DNA from: Fidelibacterota bacterium
GTDB taxonomy: Bacteria > Fidelibacterota > UBA8477 > JABMPR01
DNA length: 12,030 nucleotides
Direction: 5' to 3'
NCBI GenBank assembly: GCA_030596225.1
Contig: JAUVKO010000042.1
Span: 1 to 12,030 of the forward strand
The translations under genes were made by a program, and so were the position numbers. The notes under the pieces were generated by a model. It worked only from the letters and a program-made list of their open reading frames with translations, was not told the origin of the DNA and did not search any database. Below, piece by piece: positions 1 through 6,722 of the stretch. How positions within the stretch are numbered: the stretch's first letter is position 1; each line of letters starts with the position of its first letter.

Positions 1-1
1 A

Positions 2-115
2 GTGGGTGCTGGACTACATATTACCGCTGTTCCATTGACTTACTTAAATGTCCATGTTAGCAAAACACCGAATAACCAAGTATTAACGGCCGGGTTTGGG
101 ATCACCCTCAGATAG
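2..115 (+). CDS. C-terminal end of a protein entering from the left, possibly an outer-membrane beta-barrel
   Basis: An open frame runs from the window edge to a TAG at 113-115, giving 37 residues that end in AGFGITLR. Alternating polar and hydrophobic residues with a terminal amphipathic strand (VLTAGFGITLR) resemble the last strands of PorV/OmpA-like barrels. A strong intrinsic terminator begins 22 nt after the stop, which supports this as a real gene end. The family assignment is inference from a very short piece; no start or upstream domain is visible. Confidence 0.5.
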   Translation: MGAGLHITAVPLTYLNVHVSKTPNNQVLTAGFGITLR

Positions 116-136
116 AATATACCCTTATTGGATTTC

Positions 137-165
137 AAAGGCCATCCGTTCGGGTGGCCTTTTTT
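137..165 (+). terminator. Strong intrinsic terminator of the left-edge gene
   Basis: An 11-bp stem (137-147 with 152-162, one T-G pair) closes a GTTC loop. The stem begins AAAGGCC and its 3' arm runs into an uninterrupted T tract through 165. It lies just after the TAG at 113-115. The A run at the 5' foot could also give weak termination on the other strand. Confidence 0.9.
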
Positions 166-196
166 ATTCCAATTCAACAATGTTGAATTGGAATAA
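164..196. repeat. Perfect 16-bp inverted repeat with 1-nt centre
   Basis: The arms 164-179 and 181-196 are exact reverse complements around A180. The left arm starts inside the T tract of the preceding terminator. The centre is TTCAACAATGTTGAA and both arms contain CCAATT/AATTGG, recalling the ACCAATTG termini of the repeats at 252-300 and 2990-3068. It may be a second termination hairpin, a dyad protein-binding site or a trimmed repeat element; sequence alone does not decide. Confidence 0.75.
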
Positions 197-251
197 CCAC
201 GGCGCAGTCTTAGGTAAAGATTGCTGACCAAGATTGGAGACGTAAGATTTT

Positions 252-300
252 ATACCAATTGCACCTCAAATTTAGTACACCTTTGAAATACAATTGGTAT
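252..300 (-). repeat. MITE-like palindromic repeat, copy 1 (short form)
   Basis: This 49-bp unit has perfect 10-bp terminal inverted repeats, ATACCAATTG at 252-261 and its complement at 291-300. Read on the minus strand it matches the element at 2990-3068 at 48 of 49 positions, after removing 30 internal nucleotides from that longer copy. It has no coding capacity. It lies in the spacer before the CBS-domain gene and may add a hairpin to the leader. Its orientation relative to copy 2 is set by the interior, because the tips are symmetric. Confidence 0.9.
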
Positions 301-444
301 TACAGCTCCACAAACCACAATTCTGATTGTGATTAGGAAGATGCATTCCCAAAGAAACGACTTTTTATTTAGAAGAATTTTTTCAGAACAAGCTGATTTT
401 CTGCAAATATTTTTATATATTCCAAGTTGAAGACTGGAGAACAT

Positions 445-990
445 ATGATTGACTATGATGAACATATTGATGATGAACTAAATCAAATGAATGAGAGTGG
501 ATCCGCTTTTAAAAAAAAGTCCCGCGAAGTTATTCATCTTGATCGCCCCATTACTACCCTAAACTTACGAAAGCCTGTAACAATTAAAGGAAACACCAGT
601 GTTGCCAGATGTTTAGAACTCATGAGGGAAGAGCGAATTGGTTGCCTTTTAATCATAAAAGATGAAAAGCTGGTGGGTATATTTACTGAACGTGACGTTA
701 TCCGGCGGATCGTAGGTAAAAATCTATCCCATGAAGATATTGATGTCAGCGATTATATGACAACGGATCCTGACACTCTCACTCATGATGCCCCCCTGGC
801 TTTTGCTTTAAACTATATGGTCTTGGGCGGTTATCGTCATGTACCCATTGTAAGTGAAACTAATCAACCCATGGCCTGCTTATCTATCAAGAATGTTATC
901 AAACATATAGGCGATCACTATTTCAGTGAAATTGTAAATTTACCACCCACACCCAAGAATCCCGGCTGGGCAACTGTGGATGGTGGTTAA
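445..990 (+). CDS. Tandem CBS-domain protein
   Basis: This 181-aa cytosolic protein has an acidic N-terminal tail (about residues 1-28) followed by two CBS motifs, roughly 45-92 and 102-155. CBS1 shows the usual pattern ending VGIFTERDVIRRIV; CBS2 contains YRHVPIVSE and ends SIKNVIKHI. Paired CBS motifs form a Bateman module that usually binds adenosyl ligands such as AMP, ATP or SAM and regulates a partner; no catalytic domain is fused here. The ATG at 445 is preferred over an in-frame TTG at 427 because GGAG lies 5 nt upstream of the ATG. The stop TAA (988-990) is in the same frame as the following HAD gene, which stays open directly after it. The ligand and partner are unknown. Confidence 0.88.
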   Translation: MIDYDEHIDDELNQMNESGSAFKKKSREVIHLDRPITTLNLRKPVTIKGNTSVARCLELMREERIGCLLIIKDEKLVGIFTERDVIRRIVGKNLSHEDIDVSDYMTTDPDTLTHDAPLAFALNYMVLGGYRHVPIVSETNQPMACLSIKNVIKHIGDHYFSEIVNLPPTPKNPGWATVDGG

Positions 991-1050
991 GCCACAATTT
1001 TTTCACTGATCATTAACAACAATAAGATCATTTTAAGTTCACGTCCAGAT

Positions 1051-1698
1051 CTGGATCGCCTGCAAGCCATTCTTTTTGACTTTGATGGCGTTGTTGTGCA
1101 AAGTGAAGACGTTTACGATAAAGCAACTTTAAAACTAGGCGATTTATATGGAGTGAAGATTCCAGAACCTTTCTTTGAAGCTAATCGAGGGATTGCTGAG
1201 GCAATCTTCTATAAGCGCTTTAAAAACACTTTTGATCTGAAGGTTGATGACGAGGAACTACAGGAAAACGGTCGCAGGATTCTTTGGAATGAGTTTTCCG
1301 CTTCTGTTAAATATACCCCTGGCTTCCAGAAGTTTTTCACTAAGATCCGTAAACAAGTGAACCATATCGCACTGGTTACGGCAACCTCGCGACTACTAAT
1401 AAATGAGATATTTCAGAACTCAAATATCTCGATTGATTTTGATTGTATTGTAACAGCAGATGATGTTAAGAGAAACAAGCCGGCTCCAGACCCGTATCTA
1501 AAAACATGTGAGTTGCTGGAGATCGATCCGGGAAGGGCTTTGGTCATTGAAGACTCACCAACGGGCATTAGATCGGCTACTGACGCGGGATGTCAAACTG
1601 TTGGAATTACCACAAGCTGTAGTCAGAAATCTTTAAAAGAGGCGAATTTTATTGTTGACAGCTTCGGTGAACTCGAAGAACTTTTAACCATTGTGTAA
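1051..1698 (+). CDS. HAD-superfamily hydrolase (beta-phosphoglucomutase/phosphatase-like), non-canonical start
   Basis: The frame encodes a complete class I HAD core. Motif I is DFDGVVVQSED (nucleophile Asp at 1078-1080, acid/base Asp at 1084-1086), motif II is ALVTATS, the motif III Lys is in RNKPAPDPY, and motif IV is VIEDSPTGIRSATDAG. A helical cap lies between motifs I and II. These enzymes usually dephosphorylate small phosphometabolites or act as phosphomutases; the substrate cannot be read here. There is no ATG, GTG or TTG in frame between the CBS stop at 988-990 and GTG 1096, and starting at GTG 1096 would delete the catalytic aspartates. I place the start at CTG 1051, which gives a normal N-terminus (LDRLQAILFDFDG). 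CTG 1060 or ATT 1030 are alternatives, and no clear Shine-Dalgarno picks among them. Stop-codon readthrough from the CBS gene or a sequencing error is also possible. Confidence 0.8.
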   Translation: MDRLQAILFDFDGVVVQSEDVYDKATLKLGDLYGVKIPEPFFEANRGIAEAIFYKRFKNTFDLKVDDEELQENGRRILWNEFSASVKYTPGFQKFFTKIRKQVNHIALVTATSRLLINEIFQNSNISIDFDCIVTADDVKRNKPAPDPYLKTCELLEIDPGRALVIEDSPTGIRSATDAGCQTVGITTSCSQKSLKEANFIVDSFGELEELLTIV

Positions 1699-1707
1699 AG
1701 GAAGTGA

Positions 1708-2070
1708 ATGAGTTGGTATAAACAGTTTGATCTGGTATGGGTTCCCGTTGTCGATTACGAACGTGCGAAATACTTTTATCAAGAGGATCTTGAGTTTGAT
1801 TTAGTTATGGAAGACCAGGACTCTAACTGGGCTGAATTTCAAATTAGTCCGGGAGCAAAGATAGCTATTCATGGTGTGAAAGCGACCAACGCGAATCCGA
1901 TTGGTGCCATAGTGCTGGAAGTGGAAGACCTGGATAAATCAGAATTATGGCTAAGAGGTAAAGGCATCAAAATATTTGATAAGAAGGAAATCCCCGGTTT
2001 AGTCAAGCTAGCCTCCTTAACAGATCCTGATGGCAATGTTATCCAATTGAGCCAGTCACTAGTGGAGTAA
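1708..2070 (+). CDS. VOC (glyoxalase/bleomycin-resistance fold) protein
   Basis: A 120-aa protein whose beta-alpha-beta-beta-beta pattern fits the VOC superfamily. The first repeat has VPVVDYERAKYFYQEDLEFDL and the second has IVLEVEDLD, ending in DPDGNVIQLSQ. The usual C-terminal metal-ligand Glu is Gln at residue 113, and the first strand (FDLVWVPV) lacks the metal-binding His, so metal-dependent glyoxalase chemistry is unlikely. A binding or non-metal role is more probable. The start is supported by AAAGGAA (1697-1703) at good spacing. It starts 9 nt after the HAD stop and ends 10 nt before the methyltransferase, consistent with one transcript. Confidence 0.8.
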   Translation: MSWYKQFDLVWVPVVDYERAKYFYQEDLEFDLVMEDQDSNWAEFQISPGAKIAIHGVKATNANPIGAIVLEVEDLDKSELWLRGKGIKIFDKKEIPGLVKLASLTDPDGNVIQLSQSLVE

Positions 2071-2080
2071 GCGTTCTTCT

Positions 2081-2944
2081 ATGAATACAATTATTCTAGA
2101 TTCTGCCATGGGAACACGTCTCGAAGACATGGGGCACAAATTGTCCACTCCTCTTTGGTCAGCAACAGTTCTTCAATCAAATCCGGAAGATATTGTTCAA
2201 ATCCACAAGGAGAACATTGAAGCTGGTGCTCAGGTAATTATTACCAACACCTTCAGAACTACTCCATACGCATTACACGCGGCAGGTTTGTCAGGCGTGG
2301 ATGCTCACACCCGGGCGCGGGCCCTCACTCTGCTTGCGATTCGCCTAGCTTGGAAAACCGTAAAAGAATCCGGTAAAGATATTAAGGTTGCCGCAGCAAT
2401 TGCCCCACTGGCCGACTCCTGGCGCCCCCAGGATTTCCCCGGGAATATTATTTCACGCCCCTGGCATGATGCCCAGCTTGATAATTTAGCCCATAACTCA
2501 ACTGATATTCTCCTTCTGGAAACCATGAATTCAGCTCGGGAAGCTAAAGGCTTGACCGAGTTAGCCTTGCGCTATGAAAAACCGGTTTGGGTTTCGTTTG
2601 CCTTAAATGGTGAGGGGGAAATCTTTAATGGAGACGATTTGATCACCACAGCCAAGTTTCTCGAAAAAAGAGGAGTTTCAGCCCTTGGGGTGAATTGTTC
2701 CAGTTTTAAATCATCTCAAATCGCCCTTACCGCATTGCGAGATGCTGTTTCTATCCCCCTGTTAGCTTCTCCCTCTCTAGAGCTTGGGCGTGAGAATAAA
2801 AAGAAAAAGAGCACTAAAATTTCTCCCGAAGACTTCGCTGTCTGGGCTGCAGGTATCAAAGACTTAGGCGTCGAATTTATCGGAGCCTGTTGTGGCTCAG
2901 ATCACACGCATATCAAGGCTTTAGCTGAACTAAATAATTCCTGA
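2081..2944 (+). CDS. Homocysteine S-methyltransferase family protein
   Basis: This 287-aa protein is a single-domain Hcy-methyltransferase barrel. It opens with ILDSAMGTRLEDMG and has ITNTFRTTPYAL. The zinc-binding cysteines are visible as Cys206 (GVNCSS) and Cys270/Cys271 (GACCGS). Family members transfer a methyl group to homocysteine from S-methylmethionine, betaine or related donors to make methionine; the donor cannot be assigned from sequence. The length suits the MmuM/BHMT-like class and excludes the large cobalamin-dependent MetH. No good Shine-Dalgarno lies directly upstream. A GGAG at 2064-2067, inside the end of the VOC gene, suggests coupled translation. It is the last gene of the first cluster, and no terminator is evident before the palindromic repeat at 2990. 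Confidence 0.9.
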   Translation: MNTIILDSAMGTRLEDMGHKLSTPLWSATVLQSNPEDIVQIHKENIEAGAQVIITNTFRTTPYALHAAGLSGVDAHTRARALTLLAIRLAWKTVKESGKDIKVAAAIAPLADSWRPQDFPGNIISRPWHDAQLDNLAHNSTDILLLETMNSAREAKGLTELALRYEKPVWVSFALNGEGEIFNGDDLITTAKFLEKRGVSALGVNCSSFKSSQIALTALRDAVSIPLLASPSLELGRENKKKKSTKISPEDFAVWAAGIKDLGVEFIGACCGSDHTHIKALAELNNS

Positions 2945-2989
2945 TTCCAGCTCTTTACTAAACCACCAAAACTTTAAAAATAAACTATT

Positions 2990-3068
2990 ATACCAATTGT
3001 ATTTCAAAGGTGCACTAAAACGGGAAAATATGCAGAAATTTAGTGCAAATTTGAGGTGCAATTGGTAT
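2990..3068 (+). repeat. MITE-like palindromic repeat, copy 2 (full form)
   Basis: This 79-bp element has 30-nt terminal inverted arms, 2990-3019 and 3039-3068, matching at 25 of 30 positions, around a 19-nt loop. The outer 10 bp (ATACCAATTG) and the inner 9 bp (TGCACTAAA) are perfect. It is the same element as 252-300 in the opposite orientation. Transcribed, it would fold into a long hairpin between the methyltransferase gene and the citrate lyase genes, and could protect or end the upstream transcript, although no T tract follows. It has no ORF, so any mobility would need a transposase supplied elsewhere. Confidence 0.92.
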
Positions 3069-3098
3069 TAGATTGTTTTAGTCAATTTATTTATTAAA

Positions 3099-3124
3099 GC
3101 CCCTTCGGTTAATGTTGAAGGCGC
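3099..3124 (+). promoter_or_regulatory. Hairpin in the citrate lyase leader region
   Basis: An 8-bp stem with one mismatch (GCCCCTTC at 3099-3106 with GAAGGCGC at 3117-3124) closes a 10-nt loop. A second small dyad, CGACA...TGTCG, follows at about 3153-3175. Both lie in the 166-bp gap between the repeat and the citDE start, where a promoter for the citrate cluster would be expected. I see no convincing -35/-10 pair. The role is unknown. Confidence 0.3.
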
Positions 3125-3234
3125 TGAATCTTGAATGTATATTTGCCTCCAATTCGACATTTCTATCCTGTCGGATCGTATTGTGATAACAGTAATATGA
3201 AGAATTGAAACTAACTGTTCAAGGCGACAAAATT

Positions 3235-4446
3235 ATGACAAAAATGTTTCAGGCGGGCCCCCCGGGAAAAACCATCAAATCTGACTGTCAAGTGTTCTAT
3301 ACACCCAGTTCAAAACCACTCCAAATTGAGATCGAAAGCAAGGTGCAGGTCCTGTTCTCAGATGCGATCCGTAAGCTGGCGGAGAATACTTTTGCCGAGC
3401 TTGGGGTCAAGACCGGATCGGTACAGATCAATGATTTTGGGGCACTGCCCTTTGTAATGATGGCCCAAATTGAAACCGTGGTCAAAAGAGCACATCCTGA
3501 GATCACCGCAGATGTGCTGCCTGAGTTCAAGGATCATGCTCGCTACTCGACCAGTTCGGTTCGTTTTCGTCGAAGTCGACTTTATCTCCCGGGTAACCAA
3601 CCGAAGCTGTTTTTGAATGCAGGTATTCACAAGCCGGATTGTATTATTCTTGACCTTGAAGATTCCGTACCTCCAGCTGAAAAGGATGCAGCCCGGACCA
3701 TTGTTAGGAATTCTCTAAGAGTGCTTGATTTTTTTGGCTCAGAGCGGCTGGTGCGTATTAATCAAGGTGAATTGGGAATGCAGGACCTGGAGGCAATTAT
3801 TCCCCATAATGTTCATGTCGTTCTGTTACCCAAAGCAGAGACCGCTGAACAGGTGATCGCCATGGATAAGAAGGTTCAGGAGATTCTCCATCGCGAAGGA
3901 ATTACCAGTCCAGTCTATTTTATGCCTATCCTGGAAAGCGCCCTGGGCGTGTTGAATGCTCGTGAAATTGCTATGGCCAGTAAATTCAATATCGCTCTTG
4001 CTATGGGATTAGAAGATTACACAGCAGATATTGGAACCCAGAGAACACTGGAGGGGAGAGAATCCTTTTTTGCACGATCCATGCTGGTAAATGCAGCCAG
4101 AGCGGCTGGCATTCAAGCTATTGACACTGTTTTTAGTGATGTAGGCAATGAAGCAGCTTTACGTCAAACTGTTCGGGAAACCAAGGCTTTGGGTTTTGAC
4201 GGAATGGGCTGTATTCACCCCAGACAGATTAAACCTATTCATGAGGAATTTGCTCCAGGTGAAGTTGAGATCAACAAAGCTAAACGTATTATTCTGGCAG
4301 CTGATGAAGCTGAAGCAAAAGGTTTGGGTGTTGTCGCTGTGGGTTCAAAAATGATTGATCCTCCTGTGGTGAAACGCGCAGAACGAACTATCCGCATGGC
4401 CATGGATATTGGGTTATTAGGCGAAAACTGGAAAACAAAAGTTTAA
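3235..4446 (+). CDS. citDE: Citrate lyase: fused acyl carrier (CitD) and beta subunit (CitE)
   Basis: This 403-aa protein joins two normally separate citrate lyase subunits. Residues about 5-95 match CitD: a TIKSD segment with Ser16 near the expected prosthetic-group serine, then LQIEIESKV, ELGVKTGSVQINDFGAL and an alternating helix end. Residues about 110-400 are a CitE/HpcH-HpaI barrel with RSRLYLPGN (113-121), LDLEDSVPP (E142, D143), VRIN (Arg174) and PILESALG (Glu234). CitE cleaves citryl-ACP to oxaloacetate and acetyl-ACP, where the carrier bears triphosphoribosyl-dephospho-CoA. The start ATG 3235 has AAGG 10 nt upstream and puts Ser16 near the usual Ser14; an in-frame TTG at 3205 is less likely. 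No stop or frameshift separates the halves. Citramalate lyase is a homologous alternative. CitF follows after a GxxExxY cassette. Confidence 0.9.
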   Translation: MTKMFQAGPPGKTIKSDCQVFYTPSSKPLQIEIESKVQVLFSDAIRKLAENTFAELGVKTGSVQINDFGALPFVMMAQIETVVKRAHPEITADVLPEFKDHARYSTSSVRFRRSRLYLPGNQPKLFLNAGIHKPDCIILDLEDSVPPAEKDAARTIVRNSLRVLDFFGSERLVRINQGELGMQDLEAIIPHNVHVVLLPKAETAEQVIAMDKKVQEILHREGITSPVYFMPILESALGVLNAREIAMASKFNIALAMGLEDYTADIGTQRTLEGRESFFARSMLVNAARAAGIQAIDTVFSDVGNEAALRQTVRETKALGFDGMGCIHPRQIKPIHEEFAPGEVEINKAKRIILAADEAEAKGLGVVAVGSKMIDPPVVKRAERTIRMAMDIGLLGENWKTKV

Positions 4447-4472
4447 CCACAGAGCACGCTGAGAACACAAAG
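4446..4472 (+). repeat. Left terminal array of cassette A (3 x 9 nt)
   Basis: Three adjoining 9-nt units with consensus NNCACNGAG (third unit CAAAG) start at the citDE stop codon and are the inverse of the array at 4901-4927. The 9-nt spacing keeps the same register as cassette B but with different unit sequence. Confidence 0.75.
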
Positions 4473-4501
4473 AACGATAAAGGCAGGATTGGACTTAAAA
4501 C

Positions 4502-4900
4502 TTGAGCAAAGAACAGATATCAAAACTCAACAAATTGTCAGAGTTGATTATTGGATCTGCAATTGAGGTACACAAGAACCTTGGTCCAGGACTTTTGGAG
4601 TCAGCATATGAAGCAGCTCTATTTTATGAATTAAGTACAAACAACGAGATATCAGTCCAACAGCAAGTACCCGTAAATATCACTTACAAAGGTCAACGAT
4701 TGGATGTTGGATATCGGCTAGACCTTCTTGTAAATGATCAAATTATTATAGAACTAAAAGCAGTAGAGAAGATATCGGATATTCACTTGGCACAGACTCT
4801 TACCTATCTGAAGCTAAGTAATAAACATCTGGGTTTGATTATAAATTTTAATGTTAGACTACTAAAAGACGGAATTAAGAGAGTTTTGCACAATATATAA
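4502..4900 (+). CDS. GxxExxY protein (predicted PD-(D/E)XK nuclease fold), cassette A
   Basis: A 132-aa protein with the family signature GPGLLESAYE (Gly30, Glu33, Tyr36) after the helix IGSAIEVHKNL. It then has the restriction-endonuclease-like core DLLVNDQIIIELKAV, with Asp74, Glu84 and Lys86 forming a D...ExK set. The family (PDDEXK_3) is widespread and its function has not been settled; nuclease activity is inferred from the fold. The start is TTG 4502, with GGA 8 nt upstream; the next in-frame TTG codons would trim the first helix. The stop directly abuts the right terminal array. It sits between the two structural citrate lyase genes but is not a known lyase component. A divergent paralogue is at 7370-7765. 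Confidence 0.88.
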   Translation: MSKEQISKLNKLSELIIGSAIEVHKNLGPGLLESAYEAALFYELSTNNEISVQQQVPVNITYKGQRLDVGYRLDLLVNDQIIIELKAVEKISDIHLAQTLTYLKLSNKHLGLIINFNVRLLKDGIKRVLHNI

Positions 4901-4927
4901 CTCTGTGCTCTCTGTGATCTCCGTGGT
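4901..4927 (-). repeat. Right terminal array of cassette A (3 x 9 nt)
   Basis: On the + strand the units are CTCTGTGCT, CTCTGTGAT and CTCCGTGGT, the inverse of the left array. The in-frame GTG at 4905, which would lengthen CitF, lies inside this array, one reason not to choose it as the start. Confidence 0.75.
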
Positions 4928-4940
4928 AAAAGGGCTAGGG
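4928..4940 (+). promoter_or_regulatory. Ribosome-binding site of citF
   Basis: AAAAGGG at 4928-4934 precedes ATG 4941 by 6 nt. It begins immediately outside the right array of cassette A and decides the citF start against the upstream GTG at 4905. Confidence 0.7.
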
Positions 4941-6506
4941 ATGAAGAAGAAATATGAATTTGTAAAAAATGCCGCTGGTCGTCAGGTTCCGACAGAAGTG
5001 AATGGCAAAAAGCAGACACCATTTCAAGGTGTTCATGGCTACAAACCGCAAGGGAACAAAGCAACCCAGGCTATTTCCTCTTGTTCTGACTATCCCATGG
5101 ATGGCAACAAAGTAGTGGGCTCTATTAAAGAAGCCCTGGAGAAAGCCGGCTTGAAAGATGGAATGACCATCTCTTCGCATCATCATTTTCGCAATGGTGA
5201 TCTGGTTATGAATGATGTCTTTAATGCTGCCTCTGATCTGGATGTGAAAGGCTTGATGTGGTTCCCGAGTGCAGCCTTTCCCTGCCATGAACCTATGATC
5301 AAGCATTTAGATAGCGGTGTTATTCATCATATCGAGGGGTCTTTAAATGGACCTTTAGGAAAGTATGCCTCAGAGGGAAAAATGGATGGTCTGGCGGTTC
5401 TACGCTCTCATGGTGGTCGCTGGCAGGCTGTGCAGGATGGGGATGTCCATATTGATATTGCAGTAATTGCAGCTCCGACAGCTGATCCGTTGGGGAATGC
5501 TACCGGAGATCGCGGTCCATCGGCTTGTGGTTTACTTGGTTTTGGTCTGGCAGATTCCATGTATGCAGACAAAGTTATTGTTGTGACGGATAACCTCGTT
5601 CCCTTTCCCTGTATTCCCTGGCAGATTCAGGGACAGAATGTGGACTATGTGGTTGTCCTTGACAAAGTTGGTGAACCGGAGAAGATCGTTTCCGGAACCA
5701 CCCAACTGACCAAATCCCCGGATCGTCTCTATATTGCTGAATTAACAGCCAAATTTGTACGTGCAGCCGGAATCATGAAAGACGGATTTAGTTTTCAGGG
5801 GGGGGCCGGTGGAACATCCTTGGCCTTTGCTATTTATCTGAAAGACATGATGAAGGAAGCCGGTGTCAAAGCCCGGTTTGTGCGTGGTGGCTCGACCAAA
5901 TATCTGGTAGAAATGCTGGAAGAAGGACTCACGGATTACATCTTGGATGGACAAACTTTCGATCTGGAAGGTGTTCGCTCAATGCGTGAGAATGATGGTC
6001 ACGTGAACACATCACCTTTCACCAGTTACAACTGGCATGGAAAAGGTAATTTCGCTTCCATGGTGGATGTGGTTGTTCTTGGAGCAACTGAGGTGGATGT
6101 GAATTTCAATGCCAATGTAGTGACTCATTCCGATGGTCAAATGCTTCACGGGATTGGTGGTTGGCAAAACTGTCTATTCAGTAAATGCACTATTTTGCCC
6201 ATCCCGGCTTTTCGTGATCGGATTCCTGTGATCGTTGATGAGGTTACCACTATTGTAGGCCCGGGTGAATTGATTGATGTCATTGTCACCGAACGCGGTA
6301 TTGCCATTAATCCACTGCGCAAAGATCTTATTGAAGCTACTAAAGATAGTGGATTGCCAATTCGAACCATTCAGGAATTAAAAGCGGAAATTGATGAATT
6401 GATTGGTGGTGTCCCACAGAAGCCAAATCTAACAGATGAACCCATTGGCGTGGTGAAGTGGGTTGATGGAACGGTTATTGATACAATTTTTAAAATAGAA
6501 AATTAG
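4941..6506 (+). CDS. citF: Citrate lyase alpha subunit (citrate:acetyl-ACP transferase)
   Basis: This 521-aa protein is close to the usual CitF length (about 510). It shows full-length CitF features: N-terminal EFVKNAAGRQVP, SSHHHFRNGDLVMNDV, AAPTADPLGNATGDRGPSACG, FSFQGGAGGTSLA, and the C-terminal DGTVIDTI. CitF exchanges the acetyl group of acetyl-ACP for citrate, making citryl-ACP for CitE, and works in the soluble citrate lyase complex. The partner carrier is fused to CitE just upstream. The ATG at 4941 is chosen because AAAAGGG is well placed and the upstream GTG extension is repeat-derived. The gene is intact. Citramalate lyase alpha is homologous and cannot be fully excluded. Genes for the ligase and prosthetic-group enzymes (citC, citX, citG) are not in the window. 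Confidence 0.95.
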   Translation: MKKKYEFVKNAAGRQVPTEVNGKKQTPFQGVHGYKPQGNKATQAISSCSDYPMDGNKVVGSIKEALEKAGLKDGMTISSHHHFRNGDLVMNDVFNAASDLDVKGLMWFPSAAFPCHEPMIKHLDSGVIHHIEGSLNGPLGKYASEGKMDGLAVLRSHGGRWQAVQDGDVHIDIAVIAAPTADPLGNATGDRGPSACGLLGFGLADSMYADKVIVVTDNLVPFPCIPWQIQGQNVDYVVVLDKVGEPEKIVSGTTQLTKSPDRLYIAELTAKFVRAAGIMKDGFSFQGGAGGTSLAFAIYLKDMMKEAGVKARFVRGGSTKYLVEMLEEGLTDYILDGQTFDLEGVRSMRENDGHVNTSPFTSYNWHGKGNFASMVDVVVLGATEVDVNFNANVVTHSDGQMLHGIGGWQNCLFSKCTILPIPAFRDRIPVIVDEVTTIVGPGELIDVIVTERGIAINPLRKDLIEATKDSGLPIRTIQELKAEIDELIGGVPQKPNLTDEPIGVVKWVDGTVIDTIFKIEN

Positions 6507-6668
6507 AAATCCCGAAGGGATGACAGGATTCTAGCAAAGGATGCCAGAAATTTAAATTTTCAATATTGACGAATTTGCAAAAAGTAACTGAGAAACAATG
6601 AAAAACAACCTAACATCATTATTAACAACCACATACAATATGATGCGCTATATTCATAAATATCAACA

Positions 6669-6691
6669 CTTTGCGACTCTGCGTCCTCTGC
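6669..6691 (-). repeat. Solo terminal array, NNCGCAGAG type (probable relic)
   Basis: Three units read TTTGCG, TCTGCG and TCTGC at 8-9 nt spacing, in the orientation of a cassette right end. The minus-strand consensus CGCAGAG matches the array at 11955-11981. No left partner or GxxExxY gene lies between citF and this array. The 280-nt citF-HD spacer otherwise shows only AT-rich sequence, a short TCCCGAAGGGA dyad at about 6510 and the two repeats that follow. Confidence 0.5.
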
Positions 6692-6722
6692 CTGCCCGCA
6701 CGAAGTTATACGCAGGCGGGCG
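6691..6722. repeat. GC-rich hairpin next to the solo array
   Basis: GCCCGC (6694-6699) pairs with GCGGGC (6716-6721). A competing stem CCTGC (6691-6695) with GCAGG (6712-6716) is also possible. Its base composition contrasts with the AT-rich surroundings. It appears inserted between the last CTCTGC unit and a terminal-looking CGGTGGC at 6726-6732, as if one repeat had entered another. Confidence 0.5.

Larger units (their letters stand above)
4446..4927 (+). mobile_element. GxxExxY cassette A bounded by inverted 3 x 9-nt arrays
   Basis: The cassette begins at the last base of the citDE stop and ends 1 nt before the citF ribosome-binding site. Its left array has units ACCACAGAG, CACGCTGAG and AACACAAAG. 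The right array, read on the minus strand, has ACCACGGAG, ATCACAGAG and AGCACAGAG. The arrays match at 20 of 27 positions as inverted repeats. It holds one GxxExxY gene, in operon orientation. I see no target-site duplication. Calling it mobile is inference from architecture and from its near twin at 7322-7787. Confidence 0.65.

Noticed and set aside
40..465. Minus-strand ORFs of 63 and 71 codons in the left intergenic region
   Set aside because: They run through the terminator, palindromes and repeat copy 1 and have no recognisable protein features.
1096..1698. GTG 1096 as the start of the HAD gene
   Set aside because: It would remove both motif I aspartates although motif I is perfectly encoded just upstream.
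3181..3204. CRP/FNR-like site TTGTGATAACA before citDE
   Set aside because: Only one half-site is present, with no matching second half; too weak to call.
4446..4927. CRISPR array or phage attachment site explanation for the 9-nt units
   Set aside because: Units are far too short and contiguous without spacers, they are inverted at the two ends, and no integrase or Cas gene is present.
4438..4935. Target-site duplication around cassette A (AAAG on both sides)
   Set aside because: The copies are not adjacent to the array ends and are too short; cassette B shows none.
4905..4940. Upstream GTG start extending CitF by 12 residues
   Set aside because: The extension is translated from the cassette right array, and AAAAGGG at 4928-4934 fits the ATG at 4941.
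4804..5306. Minus-strand open frames opposite the GxxExxY gene and citF
   Set aside because: They lie opposite strongly conserved genes, show no domain pattern, and are expected shadows.
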